A stretch of 64,000 bases of DNA from Sphingobium sp. AP50 (GTDB lineage Bacteria > Pseudomonadota > Alphaproteobacteria > Sphingomonadales > Sphingomonadaceae). Location of the stretch: contig NZ_FNYZ01000001.1 of assembly GCF_900109095.1 (NCBI RefSeq), forward strand, positions 868,001 to 932,000. The letters are read 5' to 3'. Below, piece after piece: positions 7,333-15,808 of this stretch (position 1 is the stretch's first letter; each line of letters opens with the position of its first letter). The notes under the pieces are model-generated. The model had not been told where the DNA came from, ran no database searches, and worked only from the letters and a program-made list of their open reading frames with translations. A program made the translations under genes and the position numbers.

Positions 7333-8465
7333 TGCGCGCGCCGCTTGCCTGCACCCTTGCTTGCTGGCTTGCCACCGCAGGCCTGCCCGGTGCCGCGATG
7401 GCAGAGACGATCTGGCCCGATCATGGCCATTTTGCGCTCAAGCCGCGGGTGAGCATCGCTGTTCATCCCGCGCCTCTGCTGCCGCCCTCTCAGCGTCCCG
7501 CGCGCATTTATGCCATCGAACTGACGACCGCCCCAGCCGAGCCGGCTGACCTGCATCTGGCCTTGCAGCGGCGGCGGCGGCGTTTCGCCGCGCTCGGTGC
7601 GGCAAGGACCGGCATCGAACCACGCAGCAGCGCGCGCATGGTCGACCTGCTGTTCGATCTACCGTCGATCGATGATCGGCTGTCGGCCAATTTGGGGTGG
7701 CAGGCGGTGAAGTTCAGCAGCAAGGCGGTGAATGTCACGTCCCCCTACAGCCGTGATGATCTGCGCGTGCGCGACGATTTCCTGCCTTCGGCACAGCTGG
7801 CATTCGCCGTCACGCCGCGCCTGACGATGCGCGCCGATTATCGCGAGACGGTGCGGGCCTATGGTGATATCGGCCGGATCGGCGCGCTGGGGCTGGATAT
7901 GCCGACCTTCCGCGCGCTTCGAAATGATTTGCGGCCCGAACGGGACAGTCGGACCCGCGTCGCCCTGCGCTGGATGACGCCGACACTGCGGCTGGAACTG
8001 GCCGCCTATGACGGACAGGTGCGGGACCGGCTTGCCTTCGCGTCGCAAGCCTATCTGCCCCGCAACCTGGGGTCGACCCAGCTACGCGGCATGGCGCTGG
8101 AGGCGGGACACAGCCTGTCGCGCAATCTGCTCTGGAAACTGCGCTATGATCGGGCGCAACTGGACAATGGTACCGCCGAACAGCGTCTGGCACTGGGCGG
8201 ATCATGGCATCGCGGCCCCTGGCGCGGGACGGTGACGGCCGCACGCACCAGCGGTTCGGCATGGGGGCAGGGCAGGCGGGCGGTGCGGGTCGAAGCGGGC
8301 ATCGATTATGTCCCGGCCGATCCGCGCGCGCCGCGCATTGGCCTGCAGCTTACCGATCCCGACCAGTTGATGAGCGGCCGCCTGGCCGACCAGCCTCTTT
8401 CAGGCCCGATACGTGCAGCCGATCAGGCGCGCGCCCTGATGTTCAATGCTGCCTTGCGCTGGTAG
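7332..8465 (+). CDS. Predicted outer-membrane beta-barrel protein of unknown function
   Basis: I do not recognise this 377-residue protein. It has a clear signal peptide (residues 1-24, ending GAAMA), and its C-terminal sequence FNAALRW ends in Trp, the usual signature for outer-membrane barrel insertion. The last 250 residues alternate polar and hydrophobic positions with many short Arg/Tyr/Leu strands (LTMRADYRETVRAYG, LRLELAAYDGQVRDRLAFA), like the C-terminal barrel of TonB-dependent receptors, but no plug domain is seen. Its start overlaps the preceding exported phosphodiesterase gene by one base. It may form a surface pair with that enzyme. Confidence 0.65.
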   Translation: MRAPLACTLACWLATAGLPGAAMAETIWPDHGHFALKPRVSIAVHPAPLLPPSQRPARIYAIELTTAPAEPADLHLALQRRRRRFAALGAARTGIEPRSSARMVDLLFDLPSIDDRLSANLGWQAVKFSSKAVNVTSPYSRDDLRVRDDFLPSAQLAFAVTPRLTMRADYRETVRAYGDIGRIGALGLDMPTFRALRNDLRPERDSRTRVALRWMTPTLRLELAAYDGQVRDRLAFASQAYLPRNLGSTQLRGMALEAGHSLSRNLLWKLRYDRAQLDNGTAEQRLALGGSWHRGPWRGTVTAARTSGSAWGQGRRAVRVEAGIDYVPADPRAPRIGLQLTDPDQLMSGRLADQPLSGPIRAADQARALMFNAALRW

Positions 8466-8531
8466 GCGGATCGTCCTTTTTCTGTAGCAATCCCGCCCTA
8501 CCGGCGGGATATGTCTGGACGGGAGCAAGTG

Positions 8532-9359
8532 ATGCGGCGTGAAGCGATTGGCATGGCATTGTCGGCCATCGCATGCGTCGGCATGGCGCAGGCGCAGGCG
8601 CAGGCGCAGGAAAATGACGCGCCCTCTCCATCGCCCGCACCGGTTGCGCTGCGCCTGCCGGCGCCCGAAGCGCGGCAGGGCGTCGCGTCCGACGGTATCC
8701 ATGTCTATGCGATCGACAATGACCGGATCGGCAAATATGTCATCGCCACCGGCGAGCGTATCGCCCAGTGGCAGGGGGAACGCCGACTGTTCCCGCATAT
8801 GAACAGTTGCACGGTGTCCGGCCGGGAACTGGTCTGCGCCGCGTCCAACTATCCCGCCGTGCCCCAGACCAGCGCGATCGAGATTTTCGATACGAAGACG
8901 CTGCGTCACCTGCGCACCGTCAGCTTGGGTTTTGGCCCCGGATCGCTGACCGTGCTGGATCGCGATGCCGGCAAATGGTGGGCGGTCTACGCCAATTATG
9001 CGGGCAAGGGCGGGGAGCCGAACAGGGACTATCGCTACACCTTGCTGGTGCGCATGGACGACGCCTTCCGGCAGGAGGCCGCCTGGACCTTCCCGCAACA
9101 GGTGCTGGCCCGGTTCGCACCGTTCAGTTGTTCAGGCGCAAGCTGGAGCGCGGACGGCCGCCTCTATGTCACGGGGCACGACCGGCCGGAAATGTACGAA
9201 CTCGCCTTGCCGGAAGCGGGGTCGGTGCTGGAATGGAAACGGACGATCGGCATCGCCTCGCCCGGACAGGCGATCGACTGGGACCCCAAGGTCAGGAATC
9301 GGCTCTGGTCGGTTGACCGCAAGGAAACGACCCTGGTTGCCAGCGACATCGCCGATTAA
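8532..9359 (+). CDS. Periplasmic protein of unknown function, beta-propeller-like
   Basis: This 275-residue protein has an N-terminal signal peptide ending in a run of Ala-Gln repeats. The body has repeated strand units such as VASDGIHVYAIDNDRIGKYV, IEIFDTKTLRHLRTV and WSADGRLYVTGHDRPEMYEL, which suggest a WD/NHL-like beta-propeller. The four cysteines (MNSCTV, LVCAAS and FSCSG among them) could form disulfides. A GGGAG site precedes the ATG at 8532. It follows the barrel gene by about 66 bases on the same strand, and its end overlaps the convergent tetR-like gene by 4 bases. No enzyme motif is visible. Confidence 0.68.
   Translation: MRREAIGMALSAIACVGMAQAQAQAQENDAPSPSPAPVALRLPAPEARQGVASDGIHVYAIDNDRIGKYVIATGERIAQWQGERRLFPHMNSCTVSGRELVCAASNYPAVPQTSAIEIFDTKTLRHLRTVSLGFGPGSLTVLDRDAGKWWAVYANYAGKGGEPNRDYRYTLLVRMDDAFRQEAAWTFPQQVLARFAPFSCSGASWSADGRLYVTGHDRPEMYELALPEAGSVLEWKRTIGIASPGQAIDWDPKVRNRLWSVDRKETTLVASDIAD
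8586..8609 (+). repeat. Four tandem GCGCAG units in the signal peptide coding region
   Basis: The hexamer GCGCAG occurs four times in a row and codes for Ala-Gln repeats at the signal peptidase site of the exported protein beginning at 8532. Being a multiple of three, changes in copy number would alter leader length without breaking the frame. Confidence 0.85.
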
Positions 9360-9952
9360 CCGGCCTTCGTCAGCATTTCCTGAAGCGCCAGCCCCGCCAT
9401 ATCGGCGACCGCAGTCAGCCGCGTGACATCATGGCCTGCCCGCGCATCGGCCGAAAGCCCGGACATGATCGACACCATATAATCGCTCACGATTGCGGCC
9501 TTGCCTTCATGGGTGCGGGCGACGAAAGCGGCGATCCGCGCCGCGCTGGCCTCTCGCCAGACCCTTGCGCGCAGGGCGGCGTCCGGGTCGGCCCCGCGTG
9601 CGCCTTCCAGCACCAGACAGCCGGGCGCCTGCGGATCGGCGGTATAGATGGCGGCAGCCACCCGCAACAATGCGGTCAGCGCGGCGGCCGGTTCCGCATC
9701 TTCCACCAATAGTGTGTCGACCGGCAACGCGCTGCGGGCATAGCGGTTCAGCACCTCCTCGAACAACTGCGCCTTGCTACCAAAGGCGGCGTAGAGGCTG
9801 GGCGGATTGACGCCCATCGCCTGCGCCAGCGCAGCAACGCCGATGCCCTCATAACCCTGCGCATGGAACAGCGCCTGCGCCTGATCCAGCGCCCTGTCCC
9901 GATCGAAAGCGCGGGGGCGACCACGGCCTTTCGATTTTTCTTTATCGATCAC
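9356..9952 (-). CDS. TetR family transcriptional regulator
   Basis: This 198-residue repressor has an N-terminal helix-turn-helix of TetR type: LDQAQALFHAQGYEGIGVAA then ALAQAMGVNPPSLYAAFGSK at about residues 22-60. The C-terminal ligand domain is alpha-helical. A Cys at APGCLVLEGA is seen in the YcdC/AcrR-like group with this architecture. It starts with GTG at 9952 and is divergent from an SDR gene 72 bases away. A pair of direct repeats in the gap is a plausible operator, so it probably controls itself and the dehydrogenase. Confidence 0.9.
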   Translation of the reverse strand: MIDKEKSKGRGRPRAFDRDRALDQAQALFHAQGYEGIGVAALAQAMGVNPPSLYAAFGSKAQLFEEVLNRYARSALPVDTLLVEDAEPAAALTALLRVAAAIYTADPQAPGCLVLEGARGADPDAALRARVWREASAARIAAFVARTHEGKAAIVSDYMVSIMSGLSADARAGHDVTRLTAVADMAGLALQEMLTKAG

Positions 9953-10007
9953 TACAAAATACCTTGACCCGTTCGTTCGCTGATTTATATAGCGATCATT
10001 ACAAATT
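9946..10007. promoter_or_regulatory. Candidate TetR operator: two direct repeats between divergent genes
   Basis: CGATCACTACAAAAT (9946-9960) and CGATCATTACAAATT (9993-10007) match at 12 of 15 positions and lie 47 bases apart in the intergenic region of the tetR-like and SDR genes. The first touches the GTG start of the regulator; the second is about 20 bases before the SDR ATG. An AT-rich TTTATATA between them could be a -10 region. Confidence 0.5.
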
Positions 10008-10024
10008 CATCAAGGATGCTTCCC

Positions 10025-10738
10025 ATGACCGACTTATCTTCCAAAAAGACCCTCATTCTCGGCGGCAGTCGGGGCATCGGCGCGGCAATCGTGCGCCGCT
10101 TCGCGGGCGATGGCGCCGATGTCACCTTCACCTATGCGGGATCGCATGACGCTGCGCAGGCGCTTGCCGTCGACACTGGCGCAACCCCGGTCCAGTCCGA
10201 CGCCGCCGATCGGCGGGCGGTGATTGGTGTCGTCTCGGCGCAGGGGCCGCTCGACATATTGATCGTCAATGCCGGCGCGCTGGTGCTGGGCGATCCGCTG
10301 ACGCTGGACGCCGATGCCGTCGACCGCATGATCGATATCAATGTCCGCGCGCCCTATCATGCCGCCGTGGAGGCCGCCCGCCAGATGCGCGACGGCGGCC
10401 GGATCATCGTCATCGGATCGGTCAATGGCGACCGGATGCCGTTTGAAGGCGGCGCGGCCTATGCGATGACCAAGTCGGCCCTTCAGGGCATGGCCCGTGG
10501 CCTGGCCCGCGATTTCGGGGCGCGGGGCATCACCGTCAACATCATCCAGCCCGGTCCGACCGACACCGACATGAACCCGTCCGACGGCCCGATGGCCAGC
10601 CTGATGCACGGCTTCATGGCGATCAAGCGCCATGCCACGGGACAGGAAATCGCCGGCCTCGCCGCCTATCTCGCTGGCCCGGAAGCGGGCATCATCACCG
10701 GCGCGCTGCACACGATCGACGGCGGCTTCGGCGCCTGA
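10025..10738 (+). CDS. SDR family oxidoreductase
   Basis: This is a classical short-chain dehydrogenase of 237 residues. The cofactor motif is GGSRGIGAAIVRRF near the N-terminus, and NAGALVLG is the NAG motif. The catalytic Ser is in VIGSVNGDR and the Tyr-Lys pair in AYAMTKSALQG. A usual C-terminal segment (GAEAGIIT-like GPEAGIITGALHTIDGGFGA) ends the protein. The ATG at 10025 gives MTDLSSKK and is preferred to the ATG three codons upstream. It is divergent from the TetR regulator, which probably represses it. The substrate is unknown. Confidence 0.92.
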   Translation: MTDLSSKKTLILGGSRGIGAAIVRRFAGDGADVTFTYAGSHDAAQALAVDTGATPVQSDAADRRAVIGVVSAQGPLDILIVNAGALVLGDPLTLDADAVDRMIDINVRAPYHAAVEAARQMRDGGRIIVIGSVNGDRMPFEGGAAYAMTKSALQGMARGLARDFGARGITVNIIQPGPTDTDMNPSDGPMASLMHGFMAIKRHATGQEIAGLAAYLAGPEAGIITGALHTIDGGFGA

Positions 10739-11118
10739 TCCTCGACTGGCGCGACAGAATGAAATTGGTCGCGCCCGATAGCTATGATTTGGAGAGCGCT
10801 GCACTAAATGCCACTGCCGTCGGTTCGTCCTGAGTAGCCGCTGAGCGAAGTCGAAGCGGCGTATCGAAGGATAGGGTACGCCAGACCCTTCGATACGGGT
10901 CTTCGACAAGCTCAGTCCCTACTCAGGGCGAACGGGCTTTCCTTAAGGCAATGCCTATCCCGTACTGTGGATGTTTCCGGTTGCACGAACAGGAACGCAT
11001 CAGCAAAGGCGGATCTGTTCATCCTGTCCCTCATTCGGTTCATCCCGTCTTAAGCGAGGATAGCCGATGGGCGGATGTTTCCTTCCGCCTTTCCCATCCC
11101 ACGCCCGGACATAATGCG
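10739..11118. other. Gene-free stretch with one palindromic repeat
   Basis: There is no convincing gene in these 380 bases. The middle holds a dispersed palindromic repeat (10821-10936). The last 170 bases are open in the frame of the PAP2 gene, so a longer PAP2 N-terminus is possible, but that stretch has no hydrophobic or conserved features. Confidence 0.7.
10821..10936. repeat. Dispersed palindromic repeat, family A, copy 1
   Basis: It opens with GGTTCGTCCTGAGTAG and closes with CTACTCAGGGCGAACGGG, the inverse. Inner arms pair GCGTATCGAAGG with CCCTTCGATACG, and GAGCGAAGTCGAAG with a variant. It is a compound palindrome of about 116 bases that can fold into a long stem. Related copies are at 25411, 31744, 36176 and, in a diverged form, 47026. 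Confidence 0.85.
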
Positions 11119-12117
11119 ATGCCTTCGATGCAGCCTTCCTGGTCCATGCCCGATGCGGCAGGTCTGGCCACAGCAGCGGCGATGCCGATCGGCAGGCCGT
11201 CCGTGGGAAGCGCGCAGTCCAAAATAGGGCGGCATTTCCTGATCGCGCTGGGTTTCAGCATGCTGCTGCTCGCGGCGCTGATGCATGCCGCGCAGCTCCG
11301 GATCGATCCGTTCCTGCCGAGCAACCTGCCTTTTTATGCGGTGTTCATCGCCGCGGCGGCGCTGCGTTTCGGATTGCCCCGCACCGGTTGGCGCCATGCG
11401 CTGCCCGTCGCCCATTTCAGCCTCTATGTCGGCTTGTTCATGCTCATTTCGCTGATGGGCGCGACCGCCAGCTACCCGGTGGCGGCGCTGACCCATGGCT
11501 ATGCCGACCCGCTACTGCAACGGATCGACGAAGCGCTGGGGTTTGACTGGCTGGCCTGGTACCGGCTGGCGGCGGATTCCCCCACGCTCCAGTTTGCCGG
11601 GACGGTCGCCTATCGCAGCATCTATGTCACGCCCGCGCTGCTCCTCTGGAATTTCGCGCGCGCCGGGCAATATGACCGCGCCTGGCGCTTCATGGGCAGT
11701 TTCTGGCTGGCGGCGGTGATCACGCTGATCCTGTTCAGCCTGATGCCGGCGGTCGGCCCCTTCTCCTATCTGTGGCACGAACCGATCCGCTACATGCCCG
11801 AAAGCGAATTGTGGCAATCCGGCCTCATCCCGGCGCTGCGCGCGCATAGCGTCCATGTCGTGGATCTGGGGCAGTTGCGCGGGATCGTGTCGGCGCCCAG
11901 CTTTCACACCGCCGCTGCTATGCTCTACATCGTCGCGGGCTGGCATATGGCCACGCTGCGCTGGCCGATCGTCGCCCTGAACGCCGCGATGCTGCTGTCC
12001 ACCCCGGTCGAGGGCACCCATTATCTGATCGACATGATCCTGGGCGTCGGCGTGGCGCTGACGGCGCTGGCGCTGATCCGTGCCTATGTCGCGATGCTGG
12101 ACCGCCGAACCGCCTGA
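11119..12117 (+). CDS. PAP2 superfamily phosphatase, AUR1/inositolphosphotransferase-like
   Basis: This is an integral membrane PAP2-type protein of about 332 residues with roughly six hydrophobic segments. The phosphatase signature is split: SAPSFHTAAAMLYI carries the central His, and VEGTHYLIDMILG carries the second His and the Asp, in the form found in AUR1-type enzymes rather than in ordinary PAP2 lipid phosphatases. AUR1 proteins move inositol phosphate onto ceramide in fungi. Sphingomonads make glycosphingolipids, so a lipid head-group role is possible but unproven. The start is uncertain: the frame is open from 10951, and ATGs at 11119, 11128 and 11149 are all possible. Confidence 0.8.
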   Translation: MPSMQPSWSMPDAAGLATAAAMPIGRPSVGSAQSKIGRHFLIALGFSMLLLAALMHAAQLRIDPFLPSNLPFYAVFIAAAALRFGLPRTGWRHALPVAHFSLYVGLFMLISLMGATASYPVAALTHGYADPLLQRIDEALGFDWLAWYRLAADSPTLQFAGTVAYRSIYVTPALLLWNFARAGQYDRAWRFMGSFWLAAVITLILFSLMPAVGPFSYLWHEPIRYMPESELWQSGLIPALRAHSVHVVDLGQLRGIVSAPSFHTAAAMLYIVAGWHMATLRWPIVALNAAMLLSTPVEGTHYLIDMILGVGVALTALALIRAYVAMLDRRTA

Positions 12118-12156
12118 GCGAAAGCCATCAGCCCCCGCTCAGGCGCGTCGCGAACC

Positions 12157-13530
12157 TCAATCCTTCTTCAATATATCCAGCGCCAGCACGGTCATCGCCT
12201 CGCTGGCGGTGGCGATCACCTTGTCGGCCTGCGGCGCCCAGAAGGGGCTGTGCAGCGACGGCAGCGTCACCTGACCACTGGCCGATGCGGCCATCTTGTC
12301 CGCCGGCACGCCGCCCACCCAGAAGATGAAGCTCTTGATCGACTTGTCCGCGCGATAGAAGCGACCGAAATCCTCGCCGCCCATCACTGCGGGGGTCTTG
12401 ATCACCCGACCGTCGGGGAAATGTCCTTTAAGCAGGCCGGCCATCTGCTCGGCAAATTCGGGCGGGTTGTAGGTGGAGGGCGTGAATTCATCCTGCACCG
12501 TCACCACCGGCATCTTGTCGTCCGGCACCCCGGCTGCGATCGCCTCGCCCCGTGACACGCGCTTGATCCCCTCGATCAGCTTCGCGCGCGTCTCGTCGGA
12601 ATAGCTGCGCACCGTCAGCAACAGCTTCGCCTGATCGGGGATGATATTATGCTTGGCCCCGGCCTGAAAGCTGCCGACCGTGACGACGGCCGGGTCCTGC
12701 GGGTCCTGTTCCCGGCTGATCAGCGTCTGGAGCGTGGTGACGATCCGCGCGCCCAGCACGATCGGGTCCTTCGTCGTCTGCGGATAGGCGCCATGGCCGC
12801 CCAGCCCCTTCACCAAAATGTCGACGCTGTCGACGTTCGCCAGCGCATAGCCGGGCGTATAGCCGACCACGCCGGCCTCCAGATTGGCGGCATCGTGGAA
12901 GGCGATGGCGTGGGTCGGGCGCGGGAAGCGGGTATAGAGCCCGTCCTCCAGCATGTTGCGGGCGCCCTTGCCCACTTCTTCGGCGGGCTGGAGGATCATC
13001 ACCAGCGTCCCCTTCCAGTCCTTCTTGCGCGCGGCCATCAGCTTGGCCGTCTCGATGAAGGCGGTCATGTGCGTGTCATGGCCGCAGGCGTGCATCACGC
13101 CCGTCTCCACGCCCTCGGGCGTCTTGGTACGGACCTTCGACGCGAAGTCGAGGCCGGTCTGCTCGACCACCGGCAACCCGTCCATGTCGGCACGGATCAG
13201 CAGCGTTGGGCCGGACCCATTGGTCATGACCGCGACGACACCGGTGCCGCCGACCTTCTCGGTCACGTCGAACTTCAGGGCTTTCAGTCGCTTGGCGAGC
13301 TTCGCGGCGGTATTCACTTCCTGCAACGACAATTCGGGATTGGCATGCAGGTCGCGATAGAGCGTCATCAGCCCGTCCATATCCTTGGCCACCGCTGCCC
13401 CGATCTCGCTTTGCGCCGGGGCGGCTGCGGGCGGGGTAGGGGCGGGCGTTTCCGGCGCAGTCTGGGCGCTGGCGATGGACGATAGGCTGACGGCGGCCAG
13501 AATGGCCGTGAGCGCGTGGCGCATATTCAT
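12157..13530 (-). CDS. Exported M20 family amidohydrolase
   Basis: This metal-dependent hydrolase of 457 residues belongs to the aminoacylase/carboxypeptidase M20D group. It starts at 13530 after an AAGGGAG site, with a signal peptide ending SIASA. The zinc ligands are seen in HACGHDTHMTAF, PAEEVGKGA with the catalytic Glu, and IAFHDA. GGEDFGRF near the end holds a further ligand region. Typical substrates are N-acyl amino acids or hippurate-like amides; here it is predicted to be periplasmic. An Ala/Pro-rich linker of about 25 residues separates the signal from the enzyme. It stands alone as a transcription unit. Confidence 0.9.
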   Translation of the reverse strand: MNMRHALTAILAAVSLSSIASAQTAPETPAPTPPAAAPAQSEIGAAVAKDMDGLMTLYRDLHANPELSLQEVNTAAKLAKRLKALKFDVTEKVGGTGVVAVMTNGSGPTLLIRADMDGLPVVEQTGLDFASKVRTKTPEGVETGVMHACGHDTHMTAFIETAKLMAARKKDWKGTLVMILQPAEEVGKGARNMLEDGLYTRFPRPTHAIAFHDAANLEAGVVGYTPGYALANVDSVDILVKGLGGHGAYPQTTKDPIVLGARIVTTLQTLISREQDPQDPAVVTVGSFQAGAKHNIIPDQAKLLLTVRSYSDETRAKLIEGIKRVSRGEAIAAGVPDDKMPVVTVQDEFTPSTYNPPEFAEQMAGLLKGHFPDGRVIKTPAVMGGEDFGRFYRADKSIKSFIFWVGGVPADKMAASASGQVTLPSLHSPFWAPQADKVIATASEAMTVLALDILKKD

Positions 13531-13606
13531 GAATCTCCCTTGCTGATCCGAAGCATAAGGGGATTTTATGGCCGGGGAAGGGGGATTGTTACCGCTTTGG
13601 CATTGC

Positions 13607-13903
13607 TCAATCGGTGTCGAGCCAGTCGAGATAATCGCTGGCTCCATGCAGGATATGCAGCACGACGATCCGTTGTGCTTCAACCCGGTAAAAGATCAGA
13701 TACCGTCCATGCACCCGCCGCCGGATATCCAGATGGGCATAAAGTTCCACAACCGGGAAGGCTCTGGGATAGTCGGCCAGGCCAAGGCACTTGTCCTTGA
13801 GTTCCAGAATGAAGCCGATCGCGCGGGCCGGATTGTCGAGCGCGATATGGTCCGCAATCGCTTCCAGATCGCGCTCGGCTTCGGCGGTCAGTTCGACCTT
13901 CAT
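13607..13903 (-). CDS. parE: ParE/RelE-type toxin
   Basis: This 98-residue protein of the RelE/ParE superfamily begins KVELTAEAERDLEAIADHIA and ends with HGRYLIFYRVEAQRIVVLHI, the usual beta-hairpin of ParE toxins, followed by HGASDYLDWL. It overlaps the antitoxin gene upstream in ATGA. ParE members poison gyrase; RelE members cleave mRNA. Sequence alone favours ParE. It belongs to the first of two such modules around the S10 peptidase gene. Confidence 0.88.
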   Translation of the reverse strand: MKVELTAEAERDLEAIADHIALDNPARAIGFILELKDKCLGLADYPRAFPVVELYAHLDIRRRVHGRYLIFYRVEAQRIVVLHILHGASDYLDWLDTD

Positions 13904-14157
13904 TCAGCGCCGTCGGGCAGGGCGCGATATTTGCTTTCCAGTCGGTCGAAGACGGAGGCGGCATTTTTGGTACGGCCTGCATCGACATCGGCCATCCCAC
14001 GCATGATCGATGCATCCAGCGCAGCCAGTCGCGTCTCCCGCTCCTGAATCAGGCGCACGCCTTCGCGCAGCACTTCACTCTTGCTGTTATAGCGGCCGGT
14101 TTCCACCAACCCGGCCACAAAGGCTTCCAGTTGCTTGCCCAGATCGGCGCTGATCAT
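13900..14157 (-). CDS. parD: ParD-type antitoxin
   Basis: This 85-residue ribbon-helix-helix antitoxin pairs with the overlapping toxin gene. The N-terminal part (ISADLGKQLEAFVAGLVETG then YNSKSEVLREGVRLIQERE) is the DNA-binding and dimerisation region. The C-terminal half (DVDAGRTKNAASVFDRLESK) is the toxin-binding tail. The ATG at 14157 has a GGAGAT site; an upstream ATG at 14196 would add 13 residues unlike the family. Such antitoxins repress their own promoter. Confidence 0.87.
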   Translation of the reverse strand: MISADLGKQLEAFVAGLVETGRYNSKSEVLREGVRLIQERETRLAALDASIMRGMADVDAGRTKNAASVFDRLESKYRALPDGAE

Positions 14158-14202
14158 ATCTCTAATCTCCAGCGCCGACCCTAGGGCTTTTATCAACTAT
14201 TA

Positions 14203-15711
14203 TCAACGCGCCGAAATGAACGCCCTTATATCCGCACTCAACTTGTGCAGGTCGTCGGGGCGGACATACATCATGTGGCCGGCATCATAATAATGATATT
14301 GGATGCGCGACGCATCGAATCCGGTCCGACTCATCGCATATTCCGCGCCGAAGAAGGGCGTCGCGAAGTCATACCAGCCCTGGCCGACAAAGACCTTGAG
14401 GCCGCTATTCTCGCGCAGCGCCTTGCCCAGATAGGGGGCCACGCTGCCATAGACTTCGCTCGCCCGGCCGCTCTTGCCGTCCAGCTTCCAGTCCCATCCG
14501 CTGACCCCGCCGATCGTCACATAGCTACGGTCGGTCTTGTACTTGAGTTCATCGCGCACATAGCTGTTCATTGCGGCGGTATAGGCGCCGTCGATCGCGT
14601 AGAAGCTGGGATCATTGTCCGGCTCCTCGCCCGCCGCGTCATAATCCTTGCCGGTGTAGCGCGTGTCGAGTCGGCCGATGCTCACGCCCTTGTCGCGCAG
14701 CAATTCCTTGTAGAAGCGGCCGGGCGAAATGCGCAATTCGGCATGATCCACAAACGCTTCCGAAAGCCCCGTCAGTCGCGCCAGTTCGGCGCGCACGCTG
14801 GCCCGTTCTTCGGCGGGCAGGGCATTGCCCTTCAGCAGCGCGGCGGCATAGGGGCCGATGGCAAAGGCGCGGGCCTGCTGCGCGGCTTCCGCCACGGTCG
14901 CGGGCGGATTGCCCATCTTTTTGTGATACCAGGCGGTCGTCGCCATCGACGGCAGGTTGATGATATAGGGCATTTCATTGCCCTGCACTTCGGCCGTGGC
15001 ACCGAAGTCGAGGATGGTCGAGATCAGGATGATCCCGTTCACCGCGACGTCATTATAGGTGCCTTCCAGTTCGTTGATCAGCGCCACCGAACGGGTCGTG
15101 CCATAGCTTTCGCCGCCAATATATTTGGGCGACGACCAGCGGCCATTCTCGTTCAGCCACAGGCGGATATAGTCCGATATCGATTTCGCGTCGGCCGACA
15201 CGCCCCAATAATCCTTGGGGTCCTTCTTGCCGATGGCATGGGAAAAGCCGGTGCCGACCGGATCGATGAAGACCAGATCGGTGACGTCCAGCAGCGATTC
15301 CGCATTGTCCACGACCGGATAGGGCGGCGCGCCATCATCCTTTGCATCGGGCAGCACCACGCGCTTGGGGCCGAAGGCGCCCATATGCAGCCACAGTGAT
15401 CCGGAACCGGGGCCGCCATTATAGAGGAAGGTGATGGGCCGCGTCTTGTCGCCGCCATCCTTGACATAGGAGGTGGCATAGATGGCCGCGAGCGGCTTGC
15501 CATCCTTGTCCTTGAGGTAGGTTTCGCCCGTAGTCGCGGTGTAACTGATCGCCTTGCCGCCGAACACGCCTTTATGATGGGTGACGGACACATTTGGAGC
15601 GGCGACGGGGCTTTCCGCCGCATCGTCCTTCCTCCTGCTATCCTCCTGCGCCTGTACGGCAGTGGCAGACAGGGCCAGCGCCATGGCGGCGAGGCTGGTG
15701 ATCAAGCGCAT
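14203..15711 (-). CDS. Exported S10 family serine carboxypeptidase-like peptidase
   Basis: This 502-residue protein has a signal peptide (residues 1-21, ending AVQA) and an alpha/beta-hydrolase fold of the S10 type. The nucleophile is in GGESYGTTRS, after NGGPGSGSLWLHMGAFGP, which forms the oxyanion region. The acid is in GWYDFATPF and the His in YYDAGHMMYV. It probably trims peptides in the periplasm or outside the cell. It lies between two toxin-antitoxin modules, all on the minus strand, but has its own spacing and is not clearly co-transcribed with them. Confidence 0.9.
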   Translation of the reverse strand: MRLITSLAAMALALSATAVQAQEDSRRKDDAAESPVAAPNVSVTHHKGVFGGKAISYTATTGETYLKDKDGKPLAAIYATSYVKDGGDKTRPITFLYNGGPGSGSLWLHMGAFGPKRVVLPDAKDDGAPPYPVVDNAESLLDVTDLVFIDPVGTGFSHAIGKKDPKDYWGVSADAKSISDYIRLWLNENGRWSSPKYIGGESYGTTRSVALINELEGTYNDVAVNGIILISTILDFGATAEVQGNEMPYIINLPSMATTAWYHKKMGNPPATVAEAAQQARAFAIGPYAAALLKGNALPAEERASVRAELARLTGLSEAFVDHAELRISPGRFYKELLRDKGVSIGRLDTRYTGKDYDAAGEEPDNDPSFYAIDGAYTAAMNSYVRDELKYKTDRSYVTIGGVSGWDWKLDGKSGRASEVYGSVAPYLGKALRENSGLKVFVGQGWYDFATPFFGAEYAMSRTGFDASRIQYHYYDAGHMMYVRPDDLHKLSADIRAFISAR

Positions 15712-15808
15712 GATATTCCCCTTATTTTACGACCGTCTGGCTAGCGGAGAGACGCGCCGACGGGAAGGGGGATTAGGCAGCGGGCCATGATCGAGTTTTC
15801 CGTATGGA

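Noticed and set aside
10951..11118. Longer N-terminus of the PAP2 protein
   Set aside because: The extra 56 residues have no hydrophobic or conserved character and begin just after a palindromic repeat. They cannot be ruled out completely.
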